Source: Thiotrichaceae bacterium
GTDB lineage: Bacteria > Pseudomonadota > Gammaproteobacteria > Thiotrichales > Thiotrichaceae
Assembly (NCBI GenBank): GCA_027008665.1
Contig: JALVEA010000364.1
Coordinates: forward strand, 1-8,251
Direction of reading: 5' to 3'
DNA length: 8,251 bases
The translations under genes and the position numbers were made by a program. Below the pieces are notes generated by a model, which made no database searches, had not been told where the DNA came from, and saw only the letters and a program-made list of their open reading frames with translations. Below, one piece after another: positions 1-6,456 of the stretch (positions within the stretch are counted from its first letter, which is position 1; each line of letters begins with the position of its first letter).

Positions 1-1
1 A

Positions 2-418
2 GCCACTTTAAACTATGGTTTTTTTCATCAAGTTGCAAAAAAACTGCCAAAACAAATTTTACTGGTGTTAGCAGATACGAAAGCGGGTGAATGCATTGCA
101 GGATCATTGATGTTTATTAGTGATACCACACTCTACGGACGACACTGGGGCGCTATTCAATCCATTGATAAATTACATTTTGAAGCCTGTTATTACCAAG
201 GAATTGAGTATTGTATTCAACAAGGTCTTCAGCATTTTGAACCTGGCGCTCAAGGTGAGCATAAAATAGCACGAGGCTTTCTTCCAACTTTGACAAAATC
301 CAGCCATTGGTTAAATAACTCCCCTTTTCAAATAGCCATTGAGCAAGTTATACAATATGAGAAAAATGCCGTTCAAGATTATATGCAACATTTAAAATCG
401 CCCTACAAGGAACCCTAA
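2..418 (+). CDS. COG3146 / FemAB-like GNAT-fold acyltransferase, 3' part
   Basis: This is the C-terminal 138 residues of a protein whose start lies left of the window. The frame is open from base 2, so the GTG at 65 is internal. The visible part matches the end of the COG3146 family ('peptidogalycan biosynthesis', GNAT/FemAB-like). Recognisable blocks are LYGRHWG, then HFEACYYQGIEYCI, then FEPGAQGEHKIARGF, then the family's conserved HW. Family members are, from memory, around 370-400 residues, so about a third is present. The family is assumed to transfer an acyl or aminoacyl group, but its substrate is not established, and no role can be given with certainty. The TAA stop shares its last A with the ATG of the DUF938-like stub downstream (TAATG), which suggests the two were once translationally coupled. 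Family assignment is confident; function is not. Confidence 0.88.
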   Translation, partial: ATLNYGFFHQVAKKLPKQILLVLADTKAGECIAGSLMFISDTTLYGRHWGAIQSIDKLHFEACYYQGIEYCIQQGLQHFEPGAQGEHKIARGFLPTLTKSSHWLNNSPFQIAIEQVIQYEKNAVQDYMQHLKSPYKEP

Positions 419-486
419 TGAAACCTTACTCCGAAGCCTGTGATCAAAACCGACAACCTATTCTTGATATCACTTTCTACTTATAG
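418..486 (+). pseudogene. Truncated remnant of a DUF938 (UPF0585) SAM methyltransferase-like gene
   Basis: An ATG overlapping the preceding stop opens a 22-codon frame ending in TAG. Its first 18 residues, MKPYSEACDQNRQPILDI, look like the conserved extreme N-terminus of DUF938/UPF0585 proteins (pattern KP[FY]S.AC..N..PIL), a class I SAM-dependent methyltransferase-like family of roughly 200 residues. The similarity stops just before the TAG. No glycine-rich SAM-binding motif follows in any frame of the next 140 bp, which are occupied by a palindromic element and then an opposing gene. I infer a gene broken by insertion and deletion, leaving only its start. The assignment rests on memory of a short conserved stretch, so it is moderately sure. 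Confidence 0.55.
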
Positions 487-626
487 AAAAAGATCTTTGT
501 ACACGACAAAAATTCTTTTTAGAATCTAAGTTGTTGATTTTTCGTTACTGAGGCATTCCCTTCTGAACCAATAATCAATTACTTACAATACATTCTGAAA
601 AATTATCGTGTACAGAGAAAAAGATC
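485..626. repeat. MITE-like palindromic element bounded by 11-bp direct repeats
   Basis: The 11-mer agaaaaagatc occurs at 485-495 and again, identically, at 616-626. Just inside are inverted copies tgtacacga (498-506) and tcgtgtaca (606-614). Further in, the arms remain roughly complementary with gaps: agaat pairs with attct, and the stretch starting ctaagttgttgatt at 526 resembles the reverse complement of aatcaattacttac near 573-586. The 120-bp interior has no ORF of note. This is the layout expected of a short non-autonomous transposable element with a target duplication. It sits exactly where the DUF938 stub ends. Alternatively it could act as a bidirectional transcription terminator for the two convergent genes. 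Confidence 0.45.
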
Positions 627-627
627 A

Positions 628-1119
628 TTATTTATAATACTTCCCATTGGCATAAATCCACCCTCCTTCTTGCTTTCCTTTTGGGTCATGATGCGTCCAA
701 TGCAATACCCCACCGCGATTATTCCATTCATAACGGGCGCGGATTTTTATTTGATCGCCTTTATGAATCGGTACACGTTTTGCGAGTGCCGTATTATGTG
801 CAACCAACAAGGTTATATCGGGAGCTAATTTAATCAGGAATTTTTGATGTGGATTCCCTTTCGTGTCATCTTTTAGCAGTTTAATCACTTCTGCTTGTGT
901 TTCTAACCAAAATCGAGCATGGGTATTTTTTCTTTCTTTACGAATTTTGCTAAGAACTTGTTCCTGATGATCAATGCTAGGCGCATTAACAGGGGAGCTC
1001 TTAAAGCTAGGATTATTTTCAGTGGTATGATCTTTATCTTTAGTTAAATAGTTATAGCCACCAACAACAGTTGCAACGATTAAGGTTGCAATGATACGAA
1101 TAAGTTTACGATTACTCAT
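628..1119 (-). CDS. DUF3465 family protein, N-terminally membrane-anchored
   Basis: This 163-residue protein has a basic start and one hydrophobic segment at about residues 7-22, followed by a polar linker to about residue 65. It is probably tethered to the inner membrane with the domain in the periplasm, or carries an uncleaved signal. The C-terminal half (about 74-163) carries DUF3465 hallmarks: NPHQKF near 89-94, LLVAHN at 104-109, YEWNNRGGVLHWTHHDP at 130-146, and GGWI at 152-155. The fold may be a small beta-barrel of OB type, but this is a guess; no activity is known to me. The ATG start is supported by an aaaggga ribosome site 5-6 bases upstream. It runs opposite to the genes on both sides and appears monocistronic. 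Confidence 0.85.
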   Translation of the reverse strand: MSNRKLIRIIATLIVATVVGGYNYLTKDKDHTTENNPSFKSSPVNAPSIDHQEQVLSKIRKERKNTHARFWLETQAEVIKLLKDDTKGNPHQKFLIKLAPDITLLVAHNTALAKRVPIHKGDQIKIRARYEWNNRGGVLHWTHHDPKGKQEGGWIYANGKYYK

Positions 1120-1187
1120 TATTTCCCTTTATTTCGATTAAAAATAATGCATCGCTTCTTCTTTTTCTCTATTTAATAACAGTCATT

Positions 1188-1210
1188 TATCCTATTAATC
1201 TACTAGGATA
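1188..1210. repeat. 7-bp inverted repeat in the leader of the DUF3465 gene
   Basis: tatccta (1188-1194) and taggata (1204-1210) are perfect inverted copies around a 9-base spacer. The site lies downstream of the predicted minus-strand start of transcription, so it would fold into a small hairpin in the 5' leader, or could be an operator. No known regulator site is recognised. Confidence 0.3.
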
Positions 1211-1238
1211 GAGAGATTTATCGATTAATTTTCGTTCT

Positions 1239-1267
1239 TTTATAGGGGGATATAGACTCTAATTCAA
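1239..1267 (-). promoter_or_regulatory. Sigma-70-type promoter for the DUF3465 gene
   Basis: Read on the minus strand: -35 TTGAAT (1267-1262), a 17-base spacer, and -10 TATAAA (1244-1239). Spacing is ideal and both boxes are near consensus. Transcription would begin near 1232, giving a leader of about 110 bases before the ATG at 1119. Confidence 0.6.
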
Positions 1268-1382
1268 TAAGGAGTGTAAAATTATTGCTTATATTTTATA
1301 CTAAAAAAAATAAATAACTTAAGAAGCATGATGCCTTTCTAATGTAAGAGTGTTTGTGCTGTGGTGCTCTTTATCAAGTCAC

Positions 1383-1412
1383 TTCAAGAAGAATATCGTT
1401 ATTTCATATAAT
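1383..1412 (+). promoter_or_regulatory. Candidate promoter for the CpdA-like gene
   Basis: A perfect -10 hexamer TATAAT lies at 1407-1412. The best -35 at 17-18 bases is poor (ttcaag or tcaaga), so the site would depend on other elements or an activator. The start would be near 1419, leaving a leader of about 85 bases. In such AT-rich DNA a TATAAT can arise by chance. Confidence 0.35.
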
Positions 1413-1503
1413 AATTAAAAGAGTCTAGGCTACTCCAAGATAAAAAGGAAAATCAAAATAAGGAGGTTATTTCACACAAATTCCTAAGAGGGGAGAATTG
1501 TAG

Positions 1504-2322
1504 ATGTTAATAGCTCAAATCAGTGATACTCATGTTCCGATTAAAGGGGCAAAAACTTATAATATTGCACCGATGGCTGAGAACCTTGCTCGTTGTATTG
1601 AGCATATTAATAATAGCAGTCCTCAACCTGATATTGTGCTATTAACAGGTGATATTACTAATAAAGGCTTAATGGAGGAATTTGAGCATTCAGCGCTACT
1701 TTTATCGCAATTGAAAATGCCATTTTATGTCATTCCAGGCAATCATGACAATAGAGAAGGCGTGTGGAATAGCTTTAGAGGACAAGCCTGTCCTGCGAAA
1801 AATGATAATTTTATTCATTATGTTATTGAGGATTATGCACTACGTTTAATTGCACTTGATAGCACTATTCCTTACTCTTCTAATGGTGAAATTTGTGAAT
1901 TAAGGGCAAATTGGTTGGATCAACGTTTAGCTGAAAATAATGAAAAACCAACGCTTATTTTCATGCATCATCCGCCCGTTAAATGCGGAGTGATTGAGAC
2001 TGATATAGACTGTTTTGTAGGCGAGGAAAGACTCGGTGATGTGATAGAAAAATACTCCAATATAGAAGCTATTATTTGTGGTCATATTCACACTCCTATT
2101 CACACCCGTTGGCGCGGTACGATTGTAAGTACTGCACCTAGTATGGGAATGCGCTTATTACTTGATCTTAATTTGGAGTGTGATAAATTTATTTTAGAGG
2201 ATCCAACTTATCAACTACATTACTGGACAGAAGATAATAATCTGATAACCCATACTATCTCTGTGGGTGAGAACGTAAGCTCTTATTTATTTGAAAGATA
2301 TATACCAAGAGAGGTTTTATAG
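1504..2322 (+). CDS. CpdA-like calcineurin-type metallophosphoesterase (cyclic nucleotide phosphodiesterase family)
   Basis: This 272-residue soluble protein carries the full set of class III phosphodiesterase metal-binding motifs: D8-x-H10 (SDTH), G49-D50 (LLTGDIT), G79-N80-H81-D82, H155-H156-P-P, and G193-H194-I-H196. Together they form the two-metal centre of the calcineurin-like fold. Length and the DTH...GNHDNR...MHHPP...GHIH layout match CpdA-type 3',5'-cAMP phosphodiesterases (about 275 residues). The family also hydrolyses other phosphodiesters such as glycerophosphodiesters and 2',3'-cyclic nucleotides, so the substrate is not settled. It is preceded in frame by a TAG at 1501-1503, which fixes the ATG, with aggggag about 7 bases upstream as the ribosome site. 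It stands alone, divergent from the DUF3465 gene and convergent with prmA. Confidence 0.85.
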   Translation: MLIAQISDTHVPIKGAKTYNIAPMAENLARCIEHINNSSPQPDIVLLTGDITNKGLMEEFEHSALLLSQLKMPFYVIPGNHDNREGVWNSFRGQACPAKNDNFIHYVIEDYALRLIALDSTIPYSSNGEICELRANWLDQRLAENNEKPTLIFMHHPPVKCGVIETDIDCFVGEERLGDVIEKYSNIEAIICGHIHTPIHTRWRGTIVSTAPSMGMRLLLDLNLECDKFILEDPTYQLHYWTEDNNLITHTISVGENVSSYLFERYIPREVL

Positions 2323-2330
2323 AATATAAA

Positions 2331-2363
2331 GAAGTTCCAAACAATTAAATGACTTGAAACTTC
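2331..2363. terminator. Hairpin between convergent genes, possible bidirectional terminator
   Basis: gaagttccaa (2331-2340) and ttgaaacttc (2354-2363) form a 10-bp stem with one mismatch (a G-U pair in the minus transcript) around a 13-base loop. It lies in the 47-bp gap between the plus-strand phosphoesterase gene and the minus-strand prmA. In the minus direction it is followed by tttatattct, a weak U-rich tail. In the plus direction there is no U run, so it is more convincing for the prmA operon. Confidence 0.45.
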
Positions 2364-2369
2364 CTAATC

Positions 2370-3269
2370 CTATTTACGTTGTCCTGTTACCCGAATCCAA
2401 TCTTCTTTTTGTGCTACTTGTAGATTCATATAATAGGCTTGGTAAGCATCAAGTATATGATCCGTTTGCTGTTCTAAAATACCTGACAATACAATACTCC
2501 CCCCTACTTTATTAAGCTGTGCAAAGGTTTCAGCCAGTTCTACTAAAGGCCCTGAGAGGATATTAGCCACCAGTAAATCAACGGGTTCTGTTGGCATTTT
2601 CTCTGGAAAATAACAAGCAATGGCAGTATCAGGAATCTGATTTTTTTGCATATTATCTTTAGTGGCAATCAGTGCCTGTGGATCAATATCAGTAGCAATC
2701 AGATAATCCGCTCCAAGTTTAACTGCTGCAATGGCTAAAACCCCACTACCACAGCCATAATCAATCACCGATAAGCCTTGAGGGGGATTGGCATCTAGCC
2801 ATTCTAAACATAAAGCAGTGGTTGGGTGTGTTCCTGTGCCAAAGGCTAACCCAGGATCTAGAATAATTTGGGTGCTATCATCATCAGGGATATCATTCCA
2901 GCTAGGATAAATCCACAGCTTTTCACCAAATTGCATCGGCTTGAAATCATCCATCCAAGCCCGTTCCCAATCTTGGTCTTTAAGTGTTTCTAGTTGAATA
3001 TCACTTATTTGCCATTTAGATTGCTTGTTTTTGAGAATCAGTAATAAAGCAGATAAATCATCTTCAGCTTCAAAAAGAGCGCTAACAATTAAATCATCCC
3101 ATAAGCGCGTTTCACCGAGCAAAGGTTCTAATACGGGGTTATCCCCTGCATCTTGAAAGGTGATAGAAAGTGCATTTGCATCCTCCATGCACTCACTGAT
3201 CACTTCTTGAAAGGCTTTATTGCAATGACAATTAATTTGCAACCAGCTTTTTGTAGTTTTTGTAGACAT
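2370..3269 (-). CDS. prmA: Ribosomal protein L11 methyltransferase
   Basis: PrmA methylates ribosomal protein L11 in the cytoplasm using S-adenosylmethionine. The 299-residue protein is close to the E. coli length (293). A substrate-recognition N-terminal domain covers about residues 1-100. The methyltransferase domain then carries the PrmA signature DPGLAFGTGTHPTT (138-151), the SAM-binding loop DYGCGSG (170-176), the acidic strand end ATDID (192-196), and LVANIL (233-238). Its ATG overlaps the accC stop by one base (TAATG) and no clear ribosome site precedes it, so translation probably depends on coupling to accC. It is the last gene of the aroQ-accB-accC-prmA set in this window. In several gammaproteobacteria dusB-fis follow prmA; here an opposing gene does. 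Confidence 0.95.
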   Translation of the reverse strand: MSTKTTKSWLQINCHCNKAFQEVISECMEDANALSITFQDAGDNPVLEPLLGETRLWDDLIVSALFEAEDDLSALLLILKNKQSKWQISDIQLETLKDQDWERAWMDDFKPMQFGEKLWIYPSWNDIPDDDSTQIILDPGLAFGTGTHPTTALCLEWLDANPPQGLSVIDYGCGSGVLAIAAVKLGADYLIATDIDPQALIATKDNMQKNQIPDTAIACYFPEKMPTEPVDLLVANILSGPLVELAETFAQLNKVGGSIVLSGILEQQTDHILDAYQAYYMNLQVAQKEDWIRVTGQRK

Positions 3270-4612
3270 TATTTTTGACTAAGCTTTTTCTCAAGATAAT
3301 CAATACCTGCCCCTCCTTTGCGAAAGGCTGTATCTGCCATAATTCGACATTGGAGCGGGAGGTTAGTCTTAATACCTTCAACGACCATTTCATTTAATGC
3401 ACCTTCCATACGGGCAATGGCAGAGTCTCGATCATCCGCATGAACAATTAATTTTCCAATCATTGAATCATAATGAGGTGGAACGGTATAACCACCGTAA
3501 ATATGTGAATCAACTCTTACTCCTAATCCACCCGGTTGGTGAAAGTGTTTAATTTTTCCAGGGGAAGGAATAAAGGTATCAGGGTCTTCTGCATTAATGC
3601 GACATTCAATCGCATGTCCGCGAGGAACAATATCCTCTTGTTTGATAGTAAGTCTTTTTCCTGCGGCAATCAAAAGCTGTTGCTTGACCAAATCAATACC
3701 CGTGATTAATTCAGTAACAGGATGCTCTACCTGCAAACGTGTATTCATTTCAATAAAATAGAACTCATTATTTTCATATAAGAATTCAAACGTTCCCGCG
3801 CCGCGATAACCAATTTGGACACAGGCTTGACTAATGATTCTCCCCAGTCTTTCACGTTGCTCTGTGCTAATACCAGGTGCAGGTGCTTCTTCAACCACCT
3901 TTTGATTACGACGTTGCATTGAGCAATCACGTTCACAAAGATGAATCGCATTGCCGTGCTCATCGGCTAATACTTGGAACTCAATATGACGAGGTTTTTG
4001 GAGAAATTTCTCCATAAACACTACGTCATTACCGAACGCGGCTCCTGCTTCTGTTTTAGTCATTGTAATCGCTTCGAGCAGATCGGAAGAATCATAAACC
4101 ACTCGCATACCGCGTCCCCCACCGCCACCTGTTGCTTTAATAATAAGCGGGTAGCCAATCCTCTCTGCCATTGCTAATGCTTCTTCAGGATTATCAGGAA
4201 TCGCCCCTTCAGAACCTGGAACACAAGGGACATTCGCTTTTTCCATTGCTTCTTTAGCACAAATTTTATCCCCCATAATGCGGATGGTAGCTGCTGTAGG
4301 ACCAACAAAAATAAAACCACTCGATTCAACCCGTTCAGCAAAATCAGCATTTTCAGAGAGGAAACCATAACCGGGATGAATAGCATCGGCATCAGTCACC
4401 TCAGCGGCACTAATAATAGCAGGAATATTAAGATAACTATCCTTAGAACTAGGAGGGCCAATGCAAACCGCTTCATCTGCAAGGCGAACGTGTTTGAGAT
4501 CCCTATCAGCGGTTGAATGTACAGCAACGGTCTTAATTCCCATTTCTCGACAAGCACGTAAGATACGAAGTGCTATTTCGCCACGATTGGCAATTAGTAA
4601 TTTTTTTATCAT
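3269..4612 (-). CDS. accC: Acetyl-CoA carboxylase, biotin carboxylase subunit
   Basis: AccC carboxylates the biotin on AccB using ATP and bicarbonate, the first half-reaction of malonyl-CoA synthesis for fatty acids. The frame opens earlier at a TTG, but that codon overlaps a strong ggaggag ribosome site (4619-4625). The ATG at 4612, six bases downstream of that site, gives [12 protein letters not shown], the classic AccC start, and 447 residues (E. coli 449). With this start the catalytic residues fall on the E. coli numbers: K159 before the glycine-rich ATP loop (GGGGGRG), E276, E288, N290, R292, Q294, E296 ([10 protein letters not shown]) and R338. [10 protein letters not shown] is also intact. 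It lies 15 bases after accB and overlaps prmA by one base, so co-transcription is near certain. Confidence 0.97.
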   Translation of the reverse strand: MIKKLLIANRGEIALRILRACREMGIKTVAVHSTADRDLKHVRLADEAVCIGPPSSKDSYLNIPAIISAAEVTDADAIHPGYGFLSENADFAERVESSGFIFVGPTAATIRIMGDKICAKEAMEKANVPCVPGSEGAIPDNPEEALAMAERIGYPLIIKATGGGGGRGMRVVYDSSDLLEAITMTKTEAGAAFGNDVVFMEKFLQKPRHIEFQVLADEHGNAIHLCERDCSMQRRNQKVVEEAPAPGISTEQRERLGRIISQACVQIGYRGAGTFEFLYENNEFYFIEMNTRLQVEHPVTELITGIDLVKQQLLIAAGKRLTIKQEDIVPRGHAIECRINAEDPDTFIPSPGKIKHFHQPGGLGVRVDSHIYGGYTVPPHYDSMIGKLIVHADDRDSAIARMEGALNEMVVEGIKTNLPLQCRIMADTAFRKGGAGIDYLEKKLSQK

Positions 4613-4618
4613 GATAAA

Positions 4619-4625
4619 CTCCTCC
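4619..4625 (-). promoter_or_regulatory. Ribosome binding site that decides the accC start
   Basis: On the minus strand ggaggag sits six bases before the ATG at 4612. It overlaps the alternative TTG at 4627, which therefore cannot be the start. Confidence 0.85.
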
Positions 4626-4627
4626 AA

Positions 4628-5065
4628 TTATTCAATAACAAAAAGAGGTTCACCAAATTCAACAGGCTGCTCATTCTCAACAAGGATGGTTTTAATCGTT
4701 CCCGCTTTGTCCGCTTCTATTTCATTAAGCATTTTCATCGCTTCAATAATGCATAAAGTATCACCAATAGAAACTTTTTGACCAACCTCTACAAAAACGG
4801 CTGCGCTAGGCGAGGAAGCACGATAGAAAGTACCCACCATAGGCGAGTCTATAGTGGTTTCTGATATTGCATTCTCTACCACGGGAGCGGCTTCAATAAC
4901 AGTATTATTTTGAGGTGCAACAGGAGCGGCAACAGCAGGGGCGGCAACAGGAGTAGCACTATACCTTATAATTCGAACTGATTCTTCGCCTTCTACAATT
5001 TCTAATTCGGCTATGCCGCTTGTTTCAACAAGTTCAATGAGTTTTTTTACTTTACGAACATCCAT
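4628..5065 (-). CDS. accB: Acetyl-CoA carboxylase, biotin carboxyl carrier protein
   Basis: AccB carries the biotin that shuttles carboxyl groups between AccC and the AccA/AccD transferase. The open frame extends to a TTG at 5122, but the ATG at 5065 gives [14 protein letters not shown], matching the E. coli start ([14 protein letters not shown]), with caggaaa upstream as the ribosome site. This gives 145 residues (E. coli 156). The order is an N-terminal conserved segment (1-34), a short Ala/Pro-rich linker (about 37-62), and the biotinyl domain. The domain has [13 protein letters not shown] (74-86), the 'thumb' found in bacterial AccB, and EAMKM (108-112) with biotin attached to K111. The linker is a little shorter than in E. 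coli. It begins 60 bases after aroQ and ends 15 bases before accC. In many bacteria accBC transcription responds to growth rate and AccB itself; nothing here shows this directly. Confidence 0.96.
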   Translation of the reverse strand: MDVRKVKKLIELVETSGIAELEIVEGEESVRIIRYSATPVAAPAVAAPVAPQNNTVIEAAPVVENAISETTIDSPMVGTFYRASSPSAAVFVEVGQKVSIGDTLCIIEAMKMLNEIEADKAGTIKTILVENEQPVEFGEPLFVIE

Positions 5066-5125
5066 TGGATTTTTCCTGTGTAATTGCCTTATCAGTTTTG
5101 AGTTTAAATCTTTACATCTCAAAAA

Positions 5126-5566
5126 CTAGGCTTCAAGTTTGTCAATAGCTGCCTCTAAAGCCAGTTCGTAACCCTTAGCACCTAGCCCTATAATACAGCC
5201 TTGTGCTATATCAGAGAAATAGGAGTGGTGTCGAAAGGCTTCGCGTTGATAGACATTAGATAAATGTACTTCAATGAACGGCAGCTCGGTCGCTAATAAA
5301 GCATCCCGTAAGGCGATGCTAGTGTGTGTAAATGCGGCAGGATTAAATAATATAAAATCTATTCCTTCTCCCTGCGCTAGATGAATTCTATCAATCAGTC
5401 TATGTTCAGCATTACTCTGAAAACACAGCAACTGATACTTTTTTTGTGAAGCTATTTGTTGAAGTTTCGTTTCAATATTAGCGAGGGAAAGCGTTCCATA
5501 ATGTCCAGGTTCACGTTGACCTAATAAATTAAGATTTGGACCGTTTAACAGCAGTATTTTAGCCAT
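5126..5566 (-). CDS. aroQ: Type II 3-dehydroquinate dehydratase
   Basis: AroQ dehydrates 3-dehydroquinate to 3-dehydroshikimate in the shikimate pathway to aromatic amino acids and folate. The 146-residue length is typical of the type II enzyme, which forms a cytoplasmic dodecamer. The motif [17 protein letters not shown] (8-24) contains the active-site lid Arg18 and catalytic Tyr23. NPAAFTHTS (75-83) contributes Asn75 and His81 to substrate binding. EVHLSN (99-104) holds Glu99 and catalytic His101, and Arg112 follows. All key residues are present. It leads the aroQ-accB-accC-prmA run, a common gammaproteobacterial arrangement. The ATG fits the family start exactly, yet there is no recognisable Shine-Dalgarno sequence before it. 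Confidence 0.96.
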   Translation of the reverse strand: MAKILLLNGPNLNLLGQREPGHYGTLSLANIETKLQQIASQKKYQLLCFQSNAEHRLIDRIHLAQGEGIDFILFNPAAFTHTSIALRDALLATELPFIEVHLSNVYQREAFRHHSYFSDIAQGCIIGLGAKGYELALEAAIDKLEA

Positions 5567-5573
5567 AAGTGTC

Positions 5574-5602
5574 GTTATTTTTTGTATTTGTAAGGATGTT
5601 AA
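5574..5602 (-). promoter_or_regulatory. Candidate promoter for the aroQ operon, placed to give a leaderless mRNA
   Basis: On the minus strand: -35 TTAACA (5602-5597, 5 of 6 matches), a 17-base spacer, and -10 AATAAC (5579-5574, 4 of 6). Seven bases then separate the -10 from the aroQ ATG at 5566, so transcription would start at or next to the start codon. This would fit the missing ribosome site. The -10 is weak, so confidence is limited. Confidence 0.35.
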
Positions 5603-5610
5603 TTGTTTGT

Positions 5611-5682
5611 TCTAGGAAGCTAACTGAGAATAGAAACTAAGTTGTAGTAATTTTTCTATTCTTACACAATTTCTTTCCTAGA
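5611..5682. repeat. Long two-part hairpin between aroQ and the ComEA-like gene
   Basis: Outer arms tctaggaa (5611-5618) and ttcctaga (5675-5682) are perfect inverted copies of 8 bp. Inner arms agaatagaaa (5627-5636) and tttctattct (5653-5662) are perfect over 10 bp, enclosing a 16-base loop. Internal bulges of 8 and 12 bases separate the stems. The hairpin lies between divergent genes, where no terminator is expected. It may be an intergenic repeat copy or a regulatory site. The loop carries ctaagttgt, also found in two other gaps of this window. Confidence 0.5.
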
Positions 5683-5753
5683 GAATTGATGATCGCTCGC
5701 TGTGCGGAGTTTACACCGATTGAGGTATAGGCGCTACCATTAGTCTAACTGGT

Positions 5754-5782
5754 TTGAAATGTCTCAAATTTATCAATAGAAT
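5754..5782 (+). promoter_or_regulatory. Sigma-70-type promoter for the ComEA-like gene
   Basis: -35 TTGAAA (5754-5759), a 17-base spacer, and -10 TAGAAT (5777-5782). Both boxes are close to consensus with ideal spacing. The start would be near 5789, giving a leader of about 40 bases that ends in an aagg ribosome site before the ATG at 5829. Confidence 0.65.
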
Positions 5783-5828
5783 TTATGCTTAAAATCCCCC
5801 ATCCCAACTATAAAAATAAGGTATAACG

Positions 5829-6356
5829 ATGAACTATAAATCACTACTGCTTGCTACGATATTTTCCCTTTCCAGCGTTTCTGCTTTTGCAGAAGTGGTT
5901 AATCTTAATAAAGCCGATGCCTCTGCATTTCAATATTATCTTAACGGTATTGGAGAAAAAAAGGCGAATAAAATTGTTAATTATCGTCAACAACACAAAG
6001 AATTCAAAAGCATTGCAGAAATTATGGAAGTAAAAGGAATTGGCAAGGGTATTTTTACTAAAATCAATGCCGATTTATCATTGACAGAAGGTAAAGTGTC
6101 AGCGCCTACGAAAAAAGCGAAGATTAAAAAAGAGAATATCGAGACAGTAGAAGAAAAAAAGAAAGAGCTTGTCGTTGAATCTACAACAACAAATCTAGCA
6201 TCAGACATCTCTGATACAGAAGAAAAAACAAGCGTTGAAAACAAAATTTCTCCAAAAAAAGAAAGACAACTTAAAATAGAAGAAGGGGAAGTAAAAAAAG
6301 CAGAAAAAGCAGAAAAAGTAGAAGAACAAAAAACAACAAAAGAAGCTTATCTTTAA
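5829..6356 (+). CDS. Secreted ComEA-like helix-hairpin-helix protein with Lys/Glu-rich tail
   Basis: The 175-residue product starts with a clear signal peptide: a hydrophobic core at about 5-20 and a likely cleavage after SAFA (residue 21). The segment VVNLNKADASAFQYYLNGIG begins a ComEA-type domain with two helix-hairpin-helix motifs, GIG at 40-42 and GIG at 70-72, a fold that binds DNA backbone non-specifically. In naturally competent bacteria periplasmic ComEA draws incoming DNA through the outer membrane. Family members of this short type usually end soon after the second hairpin, near residue 85. Here about 90 residues follow, rich in Lys and Glu and ending in KKAEKAEKVEEQK, likely disordered or helical. 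The matching DNA is strongly purine-rich. It has its own promoter and appears monocistronic. A role in DNA uptake is inferred from the domain only. Confidence 0.85.
   Translation: MNYKSLLLATIFSLSSVSAFAEVVNLNKADASAFQYYLNGIGEKKANKIVNYRQQHKEFKSIAEIMEVKGIGKGIFTKINADLSLTEGKVSAPTKKAKIKKENIETVEEKKKELVVESTTTNLASDISDTEEKTSVENKISPKKERQLKIEEGEVKKAEKAEKVEEQKTTKEAYL
6300..6326 (+). repeat. 9-bp tandem repeat inside the ComEA-like gene
   Basis: gcagaaaaa occurs twice in tandem (6300-6317), followed by a degenerate third unit gtagaagaa (6318-6326). The units encode the (A/V)-E-(K/E) triplets of the charged tail. Unit length is a multiple of three, so slippage would change tail length without a frameshift. 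Confidence 0.6.
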
Positions 6357-6456
6357 TACCTTCAACGGATTGATGTACTAGAATTGTAGATTAAAAAGCA
6401 GGTTTTAGGAACTTCCTTACCTAACTTCTCATAAAACTGTCGGTAAGATTTTTCAA

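Larger units (their letters stand above)
1120..1503. other. Divergent intergenic region between the DUF3465 and CpdA-like genes
   Basis: This 384-bp, very AT-rich gap separates divergently transcribed genes. It holds a good sigma-70-like promoter reading left (1239-1267), a small inverted repeat in that transcript's leader, a TATAAT candidate reading right (1407-1412), and two Shine-Dalgarno-like sequences before the plus-strand gene. I found no convincing short ORF or structured RNA in it. A 5-bp stem (aagag/ctctt, about 1345-1370) is too weak to call. Confidence 0.6.

Noticed and set aside
65..418. GTG at 65 as the start of the first gene
   Set aside because: The frame is open back to base 2 and the upstream residues (FFHQVAKKLPKQILLVLAD) continue the COG3146-family pattern, so the gene enters from the left edge.
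4613..4627. TTG at 4627 as the accC start
   Set aside because: It overlaps the ggaggag ribosome site and adds five non-family residues. The ATG at 4612 restores E. coli residue numbering at every catalytic position.
3745..4781. Small ORFs of about 67-106 codons in other frames across accB and accC
   Set aside because: They overlap well-conserved accB/accC coding sequence, lack ribosome sites and show no recognisable family. They are shadows of the real genes.
5066..5122. TTG at 5122 as the accB start
   Set aside because: It adds 19 residues with no family match. The ATG at 5065 gives the conserved [14 protein letters not shown] start with a ribosome site.
5688..5729. 13-codon frame MIARCAEFTPIEV with open sequence upstream, as a possible pseudogene tail or leader peptide
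   Set aside because: I could not match it to any family with confidence, it has no ribosome site, and the open frame upstream runs through the hairpin sequence.
5851..6244. ORFs of 60 and 85 codons overlapping the ComEA-like gene
   Set aside because: They lie in other frames of a gene with a clear signal peptide and helix-hairpin-helix motifs, and their composition only reflects its purine-rich sequence.
6088..6353. Purine-rich repetitive DNA as a CRISPR or true satellite array
   Set aside because: The repetition follows codons for Lys, Glu and Ala in a continuous reading frame, with only two exact 9-bp units; there are no spacers.
6370..6395. Promoter candidate TTGATG ... TAGATT in the gap before manC
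   Set aside because: The hexamers are only about 11 bases apart, too close for a sigma-70 promoter.
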